In this document: positions 27,910-36,971 of the stretch, piece after piece
Numbering within the stretch: position 1 is the stretch's first letter
How the letters are laid out: every line of letters begins with the position of its first letter
Source of the DNA: Marinobacter segnicrescens
GTDB lineage: Bacteria; Pseudomonadota; Gammaproteobacteria; Pseudomonadales; Oleiphilaceae
NCBI RefSeq assembly: GCF_900111555.1
Contig: NZ_FOHZ01000006.1
Coordinates: forward strand, 143,303 to 207,302
Direction of reading: 5' to 3'
DNA length: 64,000 nt
Notes under the pieces: model-generated
The model's input: only the letters and a program-made list of their open reading frames with translations
Told to the model about the DNA's origin: nothing
Databases searched by the model: none
Made by a program: the position numbers and the translations under genes

Positions 27910-28566
27910 TCAGTCGTATAGCGGGCGGATGTCCGCCGCCGTCAGGGACTGACTTGGCTCATCCAGGGCGATTTTGCCGTCCTGGATGCCCACGATCCGG
28001 TTACTGTAGGCCAGCGCAAGCTCCACGTCATGTAACGCCACTATCGAGGTGTTAAATCTGTCCCTGAGCAGCGCCATGACCTTGTGGGCCAGTGGGCCAT
28101 CGAGGGCGGAGACCGGCTCGTCGGCCAGCAGCATGTCGGCGTTGCGATAAAGGGCGCGACCAATGGCGGCGCGCTGACGCTGGCCACCAGACAGCCTTGC
28201 GGCCGGGCTCCACAGCTTGTCAGACATATCCAGTTCGCCCAGGATGGCAGTCACCGCTTCCCGGTCGGCTTTGAACGGCCGAATCAGTGTGGCCAGGTTG
28301 TAGAGTGCGTTGTGCTGCTCCAGCCTGGCCATAAAGACGTTATGGAAGACGGGCAGGGCGTTGACCAGGCCCAGTTCCTGGGGAACCAGGGCCGCCTCAT
28401 CGCCCACCCGGTCGTGGATCAGCCGGATCAGGGTGGACTTGCCCGCACCGCTCTTGCCCACCAGGGCAATCTTGTCCCCTGGCGCAACCGACAGGGACAG
28501 CGGGCCAAGAACCCGTTGCCCCCCGAAGTAGCCTGACAGTCCATCCAGTTCCAGCGGTGCCTTCAT
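27910..28566 (-). CDS. PhnC-like ABC importer ATPase
   Basis: 218 residues: Walker A LVGKSGAGKSTLIRLIHD, Q-loop LVPQELGLVN, signature LSGGQRQRAAIGRALYR and Walker B LLADEPVSALD. Phosphonate/oxyanion-type ATPase. Its start codon overlaps the end of the binding-protein gene by one base (28566), so transport components are in order binding protein - ATPase - permease. Confidence 0.8.
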   Translation of the reverse strand: MKAPLELDGLSGYFGGQRVLGPLSLSVAPGDKIALVGKSGAGKSTLIRLIHDRVGDEAALVPQELGLVNALPVFHNVFMARLEQHNALYNLATLIRPFKADREAVTAILGELDMSDKLWSPAARLSGGQRQRAAIGRALYRNADMLLADEPVSALDGPLAHKVMALLRDRFNTSIVALHDVELALAYSNRIVGIQDGKIALDEPSQSLTAADIRPLYD

Positions 28567-29432
28567 CAGTTCAGCAGGCCCAGTTCTTCGGCGGTTTCTT
28601 CGATGGGCGCATAGTCCTCGTTCGATGCCGGGATAAAGCCGGCCCGGGGGAACCGCTTGAGCAGCTCAGGGTCGTCCATGTCCAGCAAGGCCTGGGTTAC
28701 GCGATCCTTGAAGCCTTCGCCGAAGCGCTCGTCGACGTCACCGCGAATGGTCCACTGGTAATCCGGGTAGTAAGGCGTCTTCCAGATCACCTGTACCTTG
28801 TCGGTATCAATAGAGCCATCTTCCACACCGGATTCCCAGACCTTGTAGTTGACCGCGCCTAATTGATAGGTGCCGGCCTCCACCAGGCGAACGGTTCGGG
28901 TATGGTTTCCGCTGAAGCCGACCCTCGAGAAGAACTCGTCAGGGGCCTCGCCATAGGCCTCTCGCAGGAAAAACTCCGGCATCAACCGGCCAGAGGTTGA
29001 ACCCTTGGAGCCAAAGGTGAAGGTCATGCCCTCGAGATCCTCTGACAGCTCGTCCATGGGTTCCAGGCCGGTGCTGGTATTGGCAATCACATAACTCTGG
29101 AACTCGGGATCTTCCACACCCTGGGCGATAGCTTCAGAGCCCGGCACAAGGCGGCGGGCCTGCACACCGGAAAGGCCACCGAACCAGGCCAGTTGAACCT
29201 GGTTGTTGCGGAAGGCGGAAACAGCGGCTGCATAGGATTTTACCGGAATGTACTTCACGTCCACGTCCAGTTGCTCTTCCAGGTAGGCCTCGACAGCACC
29301 GAAGCGCTCAATCAGCTGCGTCTCGTCCTGGTCCGGAATGGCGGTGAAGACAAACGTGTCTGCCGCTGCGGAAAGGGCATAGGTCTGCATGGCGGCGGCT
29401 ATGGTAGCCAGGCCAAGAATTTTTTTGAACAT
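28566..29432 (-). CDS. PhnD-like periplasmic binding protein, putative selenate importer
   Basis: 288 residues from the ATG at 29432, which opens a signal peptide (KKILGLATIAAAMQTYALSA). The PhnD fold is seen in FTAIPDQDETQLIERFGAVE, QLAWFGGLSGVQARRL and TFGSKGSTSGRLMPEFFL. This subgroup, found next to selD and a TIGR04348 glycosyltransferase, is commonly named putative selenate ABC transporter substrate-binding protein; I rely on that neighbourhood. The gene is read divergently from senB with about 126 bases between starts. Confidence 0.78.
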   Translation of the reverse strand: MFKKILGLATIAAAMQTYALSAAADTFVFTAIPDQDETQLIERFGAVEAYLEEQLDVDVKYIPVKSYAAAVSAFRNNQVQLAWFGGLSGVQARRLVPGSEAIAQGVEDPEFQSYVIANTSTGLEPMDELSEDLEGMTFTFGSKGSTSGRLMPEFFLREAYGEAPDEFFSRVGFSGNHTRTVRLVEAGTYQLGAVNYKVWESGVEDGSIDTDKVQVIWKTPYYPDYQWTIRGDVDERFGEGFKDRVTQALLDMDDPELLKRFPRAGFIPASNEDYAPIEETAEELGLLN

Positions 29433-29558
29433 AGGGATCGGTCCTTGAGGTGAAGGGTTCAGGCAGCGCATGTGCCGGTTGTAATGATACTCTACGATGA
29501 CCTGACTCGATTGGCCTACCGTAGAAATCATCTGACACTACTGAATGGTAGCAACTTA

Positions 29559-30548
29559 ATGAAACTACTGCTATTGACTCCCGCCCCCCGGGGTTCACTC
29601 TCGGGCAACCGGGCGACGGCCGAGCGCTGGACACGGTTACTGGAGGGGCTTGGTCATCGGGTCACAGTAGGCACCAACTATGATGCTCAGCAGGCTTGCG
29701 ATGCCGATGTGCTGATTGCGTTGCATGCCTGGCGCAGCCGGGATGCCGTGACACGCTGGCGCCGGGAACAGGGGCAGAAGCCGATGATTATTGCGCTGAC
29801 TGGAACGGACCTGTATCGGTTCCAGTACAGCCACCCGGAGCAGACCCTTGCCACCATGGCAGCGGCGGATGGGCTTATCGTACTGCACCACCTCGCATGG
29901 CAGGTGGTGCCGGAAGAACTCCGGTCTCGTATTACTGTTGTGCTGCAGTCTGCGGCCACTCCGCCGGAGCGGGCCAGCAGGTTACCGGCTGACAACGATC
30001 GTTTTGACCTTTGTGTCATTGGCCATCTCCGGGAAGAGAAGGACCCTTTGCGGGCCGCCCTCGCTGCCCGGCTGCTGCCGCCTGAATCAAGGATTCACAT
30101 ACTGCAGGCCGGCAAGGCCCATGACAATGGCTGGGCCGAGGCTGCCAGGGACGAAATGACCAACAACCCCCGGTACCAGTGGCTGGGTGAGATTCCCAGG
30201 GAACAGGCTTCACTGCTGATGAGCCAGTGCCGCGCCATGGTCATCAGTTCTACCATGGAAGGCGGCGCCAATGTGGTTTCCGAGGCCTGCCGGGCGGGTC
30301 TGCCGGTGCTGGCCTCCGACATTCCCGGCAATCTCGGCTTGCTGGGGGAAAACTACCCCGGTGTCTATCCCGTTGGCGATGAGCAGGCCCTTGCAGGGCT
30401 TATGCTCAGGGCAGAGCAGGAGCCTGAGTGGCTGGATAACCTGCGCCACCTCGTTGACAGGTTGGCGCTGGAATTTACGCCGGAACGGGAGCAAGCCTCC
30501 CTGGACGAGGCCCTGACAAAGGCTGTAGCCCTCAGTCCCGCAGACTGA
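29559..30548 (+). CDS. senB: SenB-like selenosugar synthase (TIGR04348 glycosyltransferase)
   Basis: 329 residues from the ATG at 29559. Starts LLLLTPAPRGSLSGNRATAERW and has a GT-B donor half (LVLASDIPGNLG-type: VSEACRAGLPVLASDIPGN). This family was shown to make a selenosugar from UDP-GlcNAc and selenophosphate in selenoneine synthesis, where it sits with a SelD. Here too it overlaps the 3' end of the selD fusion (convergent, 17 bases). No EgtB-like SenA is in the window. Residue motifs for selenophosphate binding cannot be confirmed by eye. Confidence 0.75.
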   Translation: MKLLLLTPAPRGSLSGNRATAERWTRLLEGLGHRVTVGTNYDAQQACDADVLIALHAWRSRDAVTRWRREQGQKPMIIALTGTDLYRFQYSHPEQTLATMAAADGLIVLHHLAWQVVPEELRSRITVVLQSAATPPERASRLPADNDRFDLCVIGHLREEKDPLRAALAARLLPPESRIHILQAGKAHDNGWAEAARDEMTNNPRYQWLGEIPREQASLLMSQCRAMVISSTMEGGANVVSEACRAGLPVLASDIPGNLGLLGENYPGVYPVGDEQALAGLMLRAEQEPEWLDNLRHLVDRLALEFTPEREQASLDEALTKAVALSPAD

Positions 30549-32802
30549 TGGGCTCTATGGCCTCCCCCTGTTCGGTGACTTCGCCAATAATGGAGGTCAG
30601 CGGATAGCCCAGGGACCGAAGCTCTGCGACGCAGGCCTCCGCCTGGTCGGCCGGCACGCTGGCCAGCAGTCCGCCCGCGGTCTGCGGATCGAAGATAAGC
30701 GGGTAGCGGGGATGGTCAACCCACCTGGCCTGGTCCCGGATGCCCCGGCGCAGGCGGATATTGGCGGGCTGCAGAGAGCTCAGGATGCCTGCGGCAGCGG
30801 TCTCTTCGGCCCCGGGCAGGACCGGGATAGCCGACAGCTCCAGGACAGCATCGACACCGGAGGGGCGGGTCATTTCCACCAGGTGGCCCAGCAGTCCGAA
30901 ACCTGTCACATCAGTACAGGCCTTGGCGCCATAGCGCAGCAGGCAGCGGGCGCCTTCCTGGTTGGACTGAATCATGGAGGCCAGGGCTGAATCGATCCAG
31001 CGGCCCCTGGCGGCCAGGCGGGCGTGGGCTGCGAACAGGGTACCGGTACCGATGGCCTTGGTCAGGATCAGCTTGTCACCGGCCTTCAGGCCGCCCTTGC
31101 TCATCACCTTGGCAGGATCAATCAGGCCGTTGACCGCAAAACCCAGGGCGAGCTCCTTGCCTTCACCTGTGTGCCCGCCTACCAGGGCACAGCCGGCGTC
31201 ATTCAGCACTTCCACGGCACCGGACATCATCTGGTAGACCACATCTTCCACCTTGGACTCAATGCCGTAGGGCACGGTGGCAACGGCGGTCGCGCTTTGG
31301 GCTTCGGCACCCATGGCAAACACATCGCCCAGGCTGTGATTGGCAGCTACCTTGCCGAATACATAGGGGTCATCAATAAATGCCCGGAAGAAGTCCACTG
31401 TATGGACTACGGCCTTGCCCGGAGGCACGGTCAGCACGGCGGCATCATCCGGCGCATGCAGCCCCACGAGAATGTCATCCCGCTCGATGGGGCGCAGTTC
31501 GCCGAGTGCCCGGGACAGCACCGTACTGCCCACCTTGGCGCCACAGCCGCCGCAGCGCATAGCCACTGCAGAAATGGCCTGGGAGGCTTCCTCCGGGTTC
31601 TGCGCGGCAGAGGTATCCGGCAGGGCAGAGGACTCCTCCATGGCTGGTAGCTCGTTGAACTTCTTCATGAAGCGTCGGTCGATCCAATCCTTCCAACGCC
31701 ACACCAGGCGACCCTGGGCGAATCGGTCACCTTTGGAGGCGATGGCATACTTGTCGCCAGTGCTTATCAGGGCCAGCCAGGTCTTCTGGGGGGTAAACGG
31801 TTTTGGTTGCCTGCCAAGGGCGGCGCGGCGCAGGTTGTCTGCCAGTGGCGGCCCCTGGCGGACTGCAAAGACGCCGGCCTTCTCCCGGGGATGGTCCACC
31901 ACGTTCGCAATATCGCCGGCGGCGAAGACATCGTCATCGGTTTCGCTCTGAAGCGTATCCCGACAGCGAATAAAGCCACCATCGTCCAGCGCCAGCCCGG
32001 TTTCCCTGAGCCAGGCAGGGCCACCGGCACGGGTGACCCAGAGCACTTCGTCCAGGTCAAAGGAGTGGTCGTTTTCGGTACGGAGATGGCCATGCTCAAC
32101 CCGGGTAACGGCACTGCCAAGATGCAGATGGACACCGCGCTTACGGAGTGTCTTGCTGAACGCCTCTCGAACTCGCTCATTATGGGTAGGCAAAAGTTCG
32201 CTCGCCTGGTCGAACAGATGAAACGACAGTTGGTCCGGATCCTTGCCCCGGGTCTTGTATTCCTTGCGTAACCGATGCTGCATGGCGAGTGTGAGCTCAA
32301 CACCACCGGCCCCCGCGCCTACAACACCAACCGACAGCGGCCCTTCATGGGTCTCTGCCCGTTCCAGTAATGAAAGCCAGCGCTGATTGAACCCGTTGAT
32401 GGGTTTGACCGGTACGGCATGGTCACTGGCGCCTGGAACTTCGTTGACCCGTGGCGTGGAGCCAATATTGATGGATAGCAGGTCATAGGGAACAGAAGGG
32501 CGCCCCCGGCAGAGGATGCGCTTGGTGTTACGATCAACGCCAATCGCTTCATCCCGGTAGAACCGGGCGCCGGCAAACTCCGCCAGCTTGCTGAGGTCGA
32601 TGTGGCAGTCGTCGTAGCTGTAGTGCCCGGCCACGTAGCCGGGCAGCATGCCGGAGTAGGGGGTGTGCGTGTCGCGACAGATCAGTGTCAGGCGAACACC
32701 CGGCACCGGTTTCATCGCAAAACGCTTGAGGACTCCAACGTGGCTGTGGCCACCACCAATCAGTACGATGTCACGCAGTACCGGCTGTTCCGTTTCCTTC
32801 AT
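30532..32802 (-). CDS. selD: Fused NADH dehydrogenase-like FAD protein and selenide, water dikinase (SelD)
   Basis: 756 residues. Residues 1-380 are an NDH-2/FAD-NAD oxidoreductase (GGGHSHVGV at 17, second GAGAGGVEL near 162, ADGDIAN-type FAAGDIANVV near 294). Residues 410-756 are SelD, which makes selenophosphate from selenide and ATP. The catalytic site is MRCGGCGAK: cysteine C420 and lysine K423 align with E. coli C17/K20, so this is a cysteine, not a selenocysteine, enzyme. VGGHTGEGKELALGFAVNG and GFGLLGHLVEM are typical SelD. The fused NADH oxidoreductase may reduce the selenium substrate. Confidence 0.9.
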   Translation of the reverse strand: MKETEQPVLRDIVLIGGGHSHVGVLKRFAMKPVPGVRLTLICRDTHTPYSGMLPGYVAGHYSYDDCHIDLSKLAEFAGARFYRDEAIGVDRNTKRILCRGRPSVPYDLLSINIGSTPRVNEVPGASDHAVPVKPINGFNQRWLSLLERAETHEGPLSVGVVGAGAGGVELTLAMQHRLRKEYKTRGKDPDQLSFHLFDQASELLPTHNERVREAFSKTLRKRGVHLHLGSAVTRVEHGHLRTENDHSFDLDEVLWVTRAGGPAWLRETGLALDDGGFIRCRDTLQSETDDDVFAAGDIANVVDHPREKAGVFAVRQGPPLADNLRRAALGRQPKPFTPQKTWLALISTGDKYAIASKGDRFAQGRLVWRWKDWIDRRFMKKFNELPAMEESSALPDTSAAQNPEEASQAISAVAMRCGGCGAKVGSTVLSRALGELRPIERDDILVGLHAPDDAAVLTVPPGKAVVHTVDFFRAFIDDPYVFGKVAANHSLGDVFAMGAEAQSATAVATVPYGIESKVEDVVYQMMSGAVEVLNDAGCALVGGHTGEGKELALGFAVNGLIDPAKVMSKGGLKAGDKLILTKAIGTGTLFAAHARLAARGRWIDSALASMIQSNQEGARCLLRYGAKACTDVTGFGLLGHLVEMTRPSGVDAVLELSAIPVLPGAEETAAAGILSSLQPANIRLRRGIRDQARWVDHPRYPLIFDPQTAGGLLASVPADQAEACVAELRSLGYPLTSIIGEVTEQGEAIEPISLRD

Positions 32803-33491
32803 CCGATCAGTTTCTTCGCTTCGTCGGGCCAGGTCCGGAAGCCTTTCGTACTTGAGAACTGGTTCAGTTTCTCCTGTTCGGCTTCGGTCGGATTGGCGAT
32901 CTGGTTAATGGAAGTAATGCCCGCACCCTGGAGTTTGCGCGCGGTAACCGGGCCAATACCCTTGATTCTGGTCAGGTCGCTGAGGTCGTTGCCCTTGCTG
33001 GCGGCCTTCGCCGTAGCGGTAGCCTTTCGAGCACCGGCCTTGGCGTCTGTTTTCGCCCTGGTGGCACTACTCTTGGCCTTGGTAGCGGTTTTCTTGCCAG
33101 CTTTTTTCGCTGTCTTTGCGGTACTGGTGGCTTCTTTTTCCAGGGAGCGGGTTACTGCCTCCTGGCCACGCTTTGCTTCCCGTTGCGCAATGCCAAGACG
33201 TTCCATAACCGTGTTCTGGATTTTCTGGAATTCCTCCATGCGACGGTCCAGTTCATCGTGGAACCGTTTCATTTCCCGATCACGCAGCTCGTCGATTTCC
33301 TTCATCAGCTTGCGAACCGGCTCCTGAATCTGGTTCTGGAGAGAGTCCAACTGTTTGAAAGCATCGTCCACGAGCTTTTCGATCTGGGTGGAGGTTTTCT
33401 CAAACTCCTTGTTGACCTTCTTGACGATCTTGTCAACGTTTGGTCGGTTATCGCCGGACTTGCTGCTCTTGGTGTTCTTGCTCTTTGCCAT
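32799..33491 (-). CDS. Phasin/histone-like coiled-coil protein with C-terminal HhH domain
   Basis: 230 residues. Residues 15-110 are a coiled coil (KKVNKEFEKTSTQIEKLVDD), 110-175 are Lys/Ala-rich low complexity (KAGKKTATKAKSSATRAKTD, histone H1-like) and 180-230 a helix-hairpin-helix motif (LTRIKGIGPVTARKLQGAGI). The first part resembles polyhydroxyalkanoate granule-associated proteins and the last part DNA-binding HhH modules. Its stop overlaps the selD start by four bases (TCAT), so the two are in one operon though no functional tie is known. Confidence 0.75.
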   Translation of the reverse strand: MAKSKNTKSSKSGDNRPNVDKIVKKVNKEFEKTSTQIEKLVDDAFKQLDSLQNQIQEPVRKLMKEIDELRDREMKRFHDELDRRMEEFQKIQNTVMERLGIAQREAKRGQEAVTRSLEKEATSTAKTAKKAGKKTATKAKSSATRAKTDAKAGARKATATAKAASKGNDLSDLTRIKGIGPVTARKLQGAGITSINQIANPTEAEQEKLNQFSSTKGFRTWPDEAKKLIG

Positions 33492-33614
33492 GGTGCCACT
33501 CCCTGTTCACTTCGTGTGACGAGCTGATGGTTTATACCGCTTTGAAGGCCAGTCGGATTGCCCGACCGGAAAATCCGATGATTGCCGTGAGGCCCAAAGC
33601 GAGGAACCCCCTGG

Positions 33615-34040
33615 TCAGGCAGGCGCACTGACGCCGGCGCCGTCACGCCGTGACAGCAGGGACTGTTTTCGATCGAGGACATCACGAATTCGCATTAACT
33701 GGTCAGAGTCCTCTGCTTTCGGCCGGTAGTCGCTACCAATAAAATCAATAGAATAGAAAAAATTGCTACAGTACTTTCTTCGTTCGGTTACCAGCCCCGT
33801 GAGCCCGCTTGCAATCAGGTTCTCGAAGGGCATGGACATCTCCAGTTCCAGGCCGAGGGTATCGCCTGGCTCGAATACCTTATCGGTTTTGAGGACACAC
33901 CCGAACTGATTCAGGTCAAACAGACGGGCTTCCACCAGTTCCTTGCGAAAAAAGCCCTTACGGAGCGTGAAACGCGCAAGCAGGTCTGGCAGCGGGGTGT
34001 GGTAACGGTTATCTGGCATCTGCATGGTACATTCCGACAC
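33615..34040 (-). CDS. PilZ-domain protein (degenerate)
   Basis: 141 residues. It has the PilZ layout: RFTLRKGFFRKELVEAR, then LFDLNQFGCVLKTD (the D-x-S-x-x-G element reads D-L-N-Q-F-G) and EPGDTLGLELEMSMPFENL. The RxxxR of cyclic-di-GMP binding is not clearly kept, so binding is uncertain. A second possible ATG is at 34022 (MQMPDN). Role unknown, likely membrane/cell-surface signalling. Confidence 0.55.
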   Translation of the reverse strand: MSECTMQMPDNRYHTPLPDLLARFTLRKGFFRKELVEARLFDLNQFGCVLKTDKVFEPGDTLGLELEMSMPFENLIASGLTGLVTERRKYCSNFFYSIDFIGSDYRPKAEDSDQLMRIRDVLDRKQSLLSRRDGAGVSAPA

Positions 34041-34221
34041 TTGTAACTCTCACCATTACTGGCCCGGACGGTGTGAGCGGGCCATCGGCGAATGTGGATG
34101 TGATCCTCGTGAGTCTGGTTAAACCTTAGCCACGGATCCCGGTGAAGGCAATATTTTCAGGACGGTAGCCAGCGGACTTAATGTGAAATAACGCCCGTTT
34201 CAGAACTTTCGGGGCTTGGAC

Positions 34222-35775
34222 TCAGGAATCATCCTCTACGATATCATGTTCCTTGTCGTTGGTGTGCAGGGTGTAAAGATCCGTTCGGCGATCCTTGAGG
34301 TTGGTTACGGAGCCTTCTGCGCGAACCAGTGTGAGTTTTTCAAGGTCAAGGTCCGAGAACATGATCATCTCGGTATTCGGAGTGGTTTCCGCCATCACCG
34401 CATCATGGGGAAAGGCAAAGTCGGACGGCGAGAACACTGAGGACTGGGCATACTGAACGTCCAGGTTTTCCACCTTTGGCAGGTTGCCAACACTGCCTGT
34501 AATCACCACATAACACTCATTCTCGATAGCCCGGGCCTGGGCGCAGTGACGCACCCGCAAATAACCGTTCTTGGTGTCTGTCCAGAAGGGGACACAGATA
34601 ATGTCCACCTCTTCAGCCGCGGCGATACGCCCGAGTTCCGGGAACTCGATGTCATAGCAGATCATAATGGCCACCCGGCCGGAGTCTGTATCAAACACCT
34701 GGAACCGGTCGCCACCCTCGATAACCCAGTCGCGACGCTCATGTGGCGTAATGTGAATCTTGCGCTGCTCGTCCACTCGGCCATCACGATGGCAGAGATA
34801 GGACACATTGTAGACCCGGTCATCCTCAATCAGGGGCATGGAGCCGGTGATAATATTGATGTTGTAACTCACTGCCATTTCAGACATTTCGTTGCGGAAC
34901 TGCTCGGTAAATCCGGCCAGGAAGCGGATCGCCCGGGTCTGGTCCATCTGGTCAGTCAGACCCATCAGGGGTGCGTTGAAGAATTCCGGGAAAATCGCGA
35001 TGTCACTCTTGTAGTCGGAGAGGGCATCAACGAAGTATTCCACCTGGCGGAGTACCTCATCCACAGAGGTGAATTCCCGCATCTGCCACTGGACCGCGCC
35101 CATGCGCACCTGGGTCTTACGGGTGTTGAGCACCGTGGAAGGTGGCGTATAGAGAATGTTATTCCACTCCAGCAAGGTCGCGTAACCCAGTGATTTCTGA
35201 TCCTCCGGCAGGTACTTGTGCATCAGGCGAGTGACCTGGAAATCGTTGGACAGCTGGAAGCTGAGAATCGGGTCGTAGATCTCCTTGCGGTCTACCCGCT
35301 GGATGTACTCCGCCGGCGTGTACTGGTCCGCGTACTTGTGATAGTTCGGAATGCGACCACCGGCCAGGATTGCCCGCAAATTCTTGGAACGGCAAAGCTC
35401 CTTGCGGGCTTCATAGAGCCTGCGGCCCAGGCGATAGCCGCGGTAATCCGGGTGTATGAATACGTCCAAGCCGTACAGGGAATCGCCGTTGGCGTTATGC
35501 CAGATTTTCTCATTACGGAGAATCAGGTCGTCATAGGTGTGGGGGTTACTGAACCGCTCGTACTTCACACAGACCGTAAGAGCAACCGCAATCAGCTCGC
35601 CACTGTCTTCGATACAGATTTGCCCGTCCGGAAACTGCTCGATCAGGGCATTGATGGTTTCCCTCGGCCAGGCACCACCAATGTCATCGTAGACGCGGTC
35701 CATCAGCACCTTGAGCTGCTCATAGTCCGTTTCTGTCAGGTTGCGCAGGTTCAGGTGCAGTTCTTCATGTGCCAT
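34222..35775 (-). CDS. Fused GNAT acetyltransferase and carbon-nitrogen hydrolase (nitrilase superfamily)
   Basis: 517 residues. The first 200 are a GNAT domain with acetyl-CoA loop HPDYRGYRLGRRLYEARKEL, the rest a nitrilase-fold amidohydrolase with the E-K-C triad: E264 (AIFPEFFNAP), K339 (EQRKIHITPHE), C373 (VAIMICYDIEFPE). Such fusions could cleave an amide and acetylate the product, but the substrate is not known. No adjacent operon partner; the next gene is separated by 144 bases. Confidence 0.85.
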   Translation of the reverse strand: MAHEELHLNLRNLTETDYEQLKVLMDRVYDDIGGAWPRETINALIEQFPDGQICIEDSGELIAVALTVCVKYERFSNPHTYDDLILRNEKIWHNANGDSLYGLDVFIHPDYRGYRLGRRLYEARKELCRSKNLRAILAGGRIPNYHKYADQYTPAEYIQRVDRKEIYDPILSFQLSNDFQVTRLMHKYLPEDQKSLGYATLLEWNNILYTPPSTVLNTRKTQVRMGAVQWQMREFTSVDEVLRQVEYFVDALSDYKSDIAIFPEFFNAPLMGLTDQMDQTRAIRFLAGFTEQFRNEMSEMAVSYNINIITGSMPLIEDDRVYNVSYLCHRDGRVDEQRKIHITPHERRDWVIEGGDRFQVFDTDSGRVAIMICYDIEFPELGRIAAAEEVDIICVPFWTDTKNGYLRVRHCAQARAIENECYVVITGSVGNLPKVENLDVQYAQSSVFSPSDFAFPHDAVMAETTPNTEMIMFSDLDLEKLTLVRAEGSVTNLKDRRTDLYTLHTNDKEHDIVEDDS

Positions 35776-35919
35776 ATAGAGACTGGCTCCGGTTGCTGAA
35801 ATGGAAACGAATGAAAGGATTATAGACGTTTACGGGGTGCCTCCCGCAATGGATGTGGTTCTTGGAGCAGGATCGGACCGATTCACCGGGCTCACGGTTC
35901 GCTGGGATCCATCGACAGC

Positions 35920-36867
35920 TCAGTGTGACGTGACGCCTGCCTGGATACGGCGACGCAGGTTTTCCAGTGCTGCACGTCCGACAGGGGCTGAGTCAGCACT
36001 GAGGAAGGGGTTTTTCAGTATCAGTAACTGACGTTGCTCCAGGTTAAGCGCCTCCACGGCCCGGCCGTAGTAGTCGGCGAGGAAACGGGCAAAGGAGCCG
36101 TCTTCGATGGCCCTCTCCAGCCCCAGCTGGATTCGCTGGGCGGTGTCATGGTCTCTGGGGCCTACGAAGAAATAGGAAGGCATGGGGTAGGCCAGCAGCA
36201 AATCGGGTTCGATCGCAAGGTCGTCTCTGTTGACCCGCTCCAGGTCGTATAACACCTCGCTGACGCCCCGGGCGAAGCAATCGAAGCGCCCGCCCGCCAG
36301 CATGGTAAAGAGCGTTTCGTAACGGGTATGGGTTACCACCGGAACCCCGTTAGCCCGCAGGATGTCAGCGTCCGGCCAATGAGCCCCCTGGCCGATGCTG
36401 AGGCCCCGTTCCACCAGGTCGGCAATGCTGCTACTTCCCTGAAAACGGTCCAGCCTGTCCTTGCGCACCACACAGACCCTGAAGCCCAGCAAACCACCGT
36501 CTATTGGCAGGGCAATCGTGTAAAGCGATTCCTCCCGCGCCGGGGAAGTGGCCACGTTGGCAATGTCTACCTGGCGTTCATCGGGGTCGCGGTGCAATTC
36601 CAGCAGGGCGCGGCCCTGAACCATTTCAACCGAGCGGGTAATCCGATACGCGCCATACTCGGGAGTTTTGTCGAAAGCGAGCCTCAAAGCCGCATGCACG
36701 GCCGGGCTGTCGAAATTACGGTACCAGAGCCGGTATTCCCGTGGTTCTTCATAAGAGGGAGAAGAAGACGCAGACTCGCGGGCCTGACTGTCAGCGCCGA
36801 AGGACAGGGCACAGGCCAGGGTTAAGGCGGCTAGTGTTCGGTATACCCGGGTGGCAACGATAGGCAT
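35920..36867 (-). CDS. Periplasmic substrate-binding protein, amino-acid type
   Basis: 315 residues with a signal peptide (TLAALTLACALSFGADSQA). The SBP_bac_3-like fold is suggested by FDKTPEYGAYRITRSVEM, VCVVRKDRLDRFQGSSSIAD and LLAYPMPSYFFVGPRD. Such proteins bind amino acids or act as sensors of periplasmic solutes. There is no transporter or sensor kinase next to it, so it is an orphan. An RFDCFARGVSEVL motif marks the second lobe. Confidence 0.7.
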   Translation of the reverse strand: MPIVATRVYRTLAALTLACALSFGADSQARESASSSPSYEEPREYRLWYRNFDSPAVHAALRLAFDKTPEYGAYRITRSVEMVQGRALLELHRDPDERQVDIANVATSPAREESLYTIALPIDGGLLGFRVCVVRKDRLDRFQGSSSIADLVERGLSIGQGAHWPDADILRANGVPVVTHTRYETLFTMLAGGRFDCFARGVSEVLYDLERVNRDDLAIEPDLLLAYPMPSYFFVGPRDHDTAQRIQLGLERAIEDGSFARFLADYYGRAVEALNLEQRQLLILKNPFLSADSAPVGRAALENLRRRIQAGVTSH

Positions 36868-36971
36868 AGACAGTTTCCATACTGCTGGACGTTCGGCATC
36901 AGTGCCGATACGTCACTTCACCCTGAGTGTATCGTTTTTATGGAAGCTGGATAGTCCCGATCACTCAATTT

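Noticed and set aside
26409..29432. Plain phosphonate (PhnCDE) importer
   Set aside because: No phosphonate-degradation gene is nearby, while SelD and SenB-like genes adjoin; selenate or selenite fits better, though not proven.
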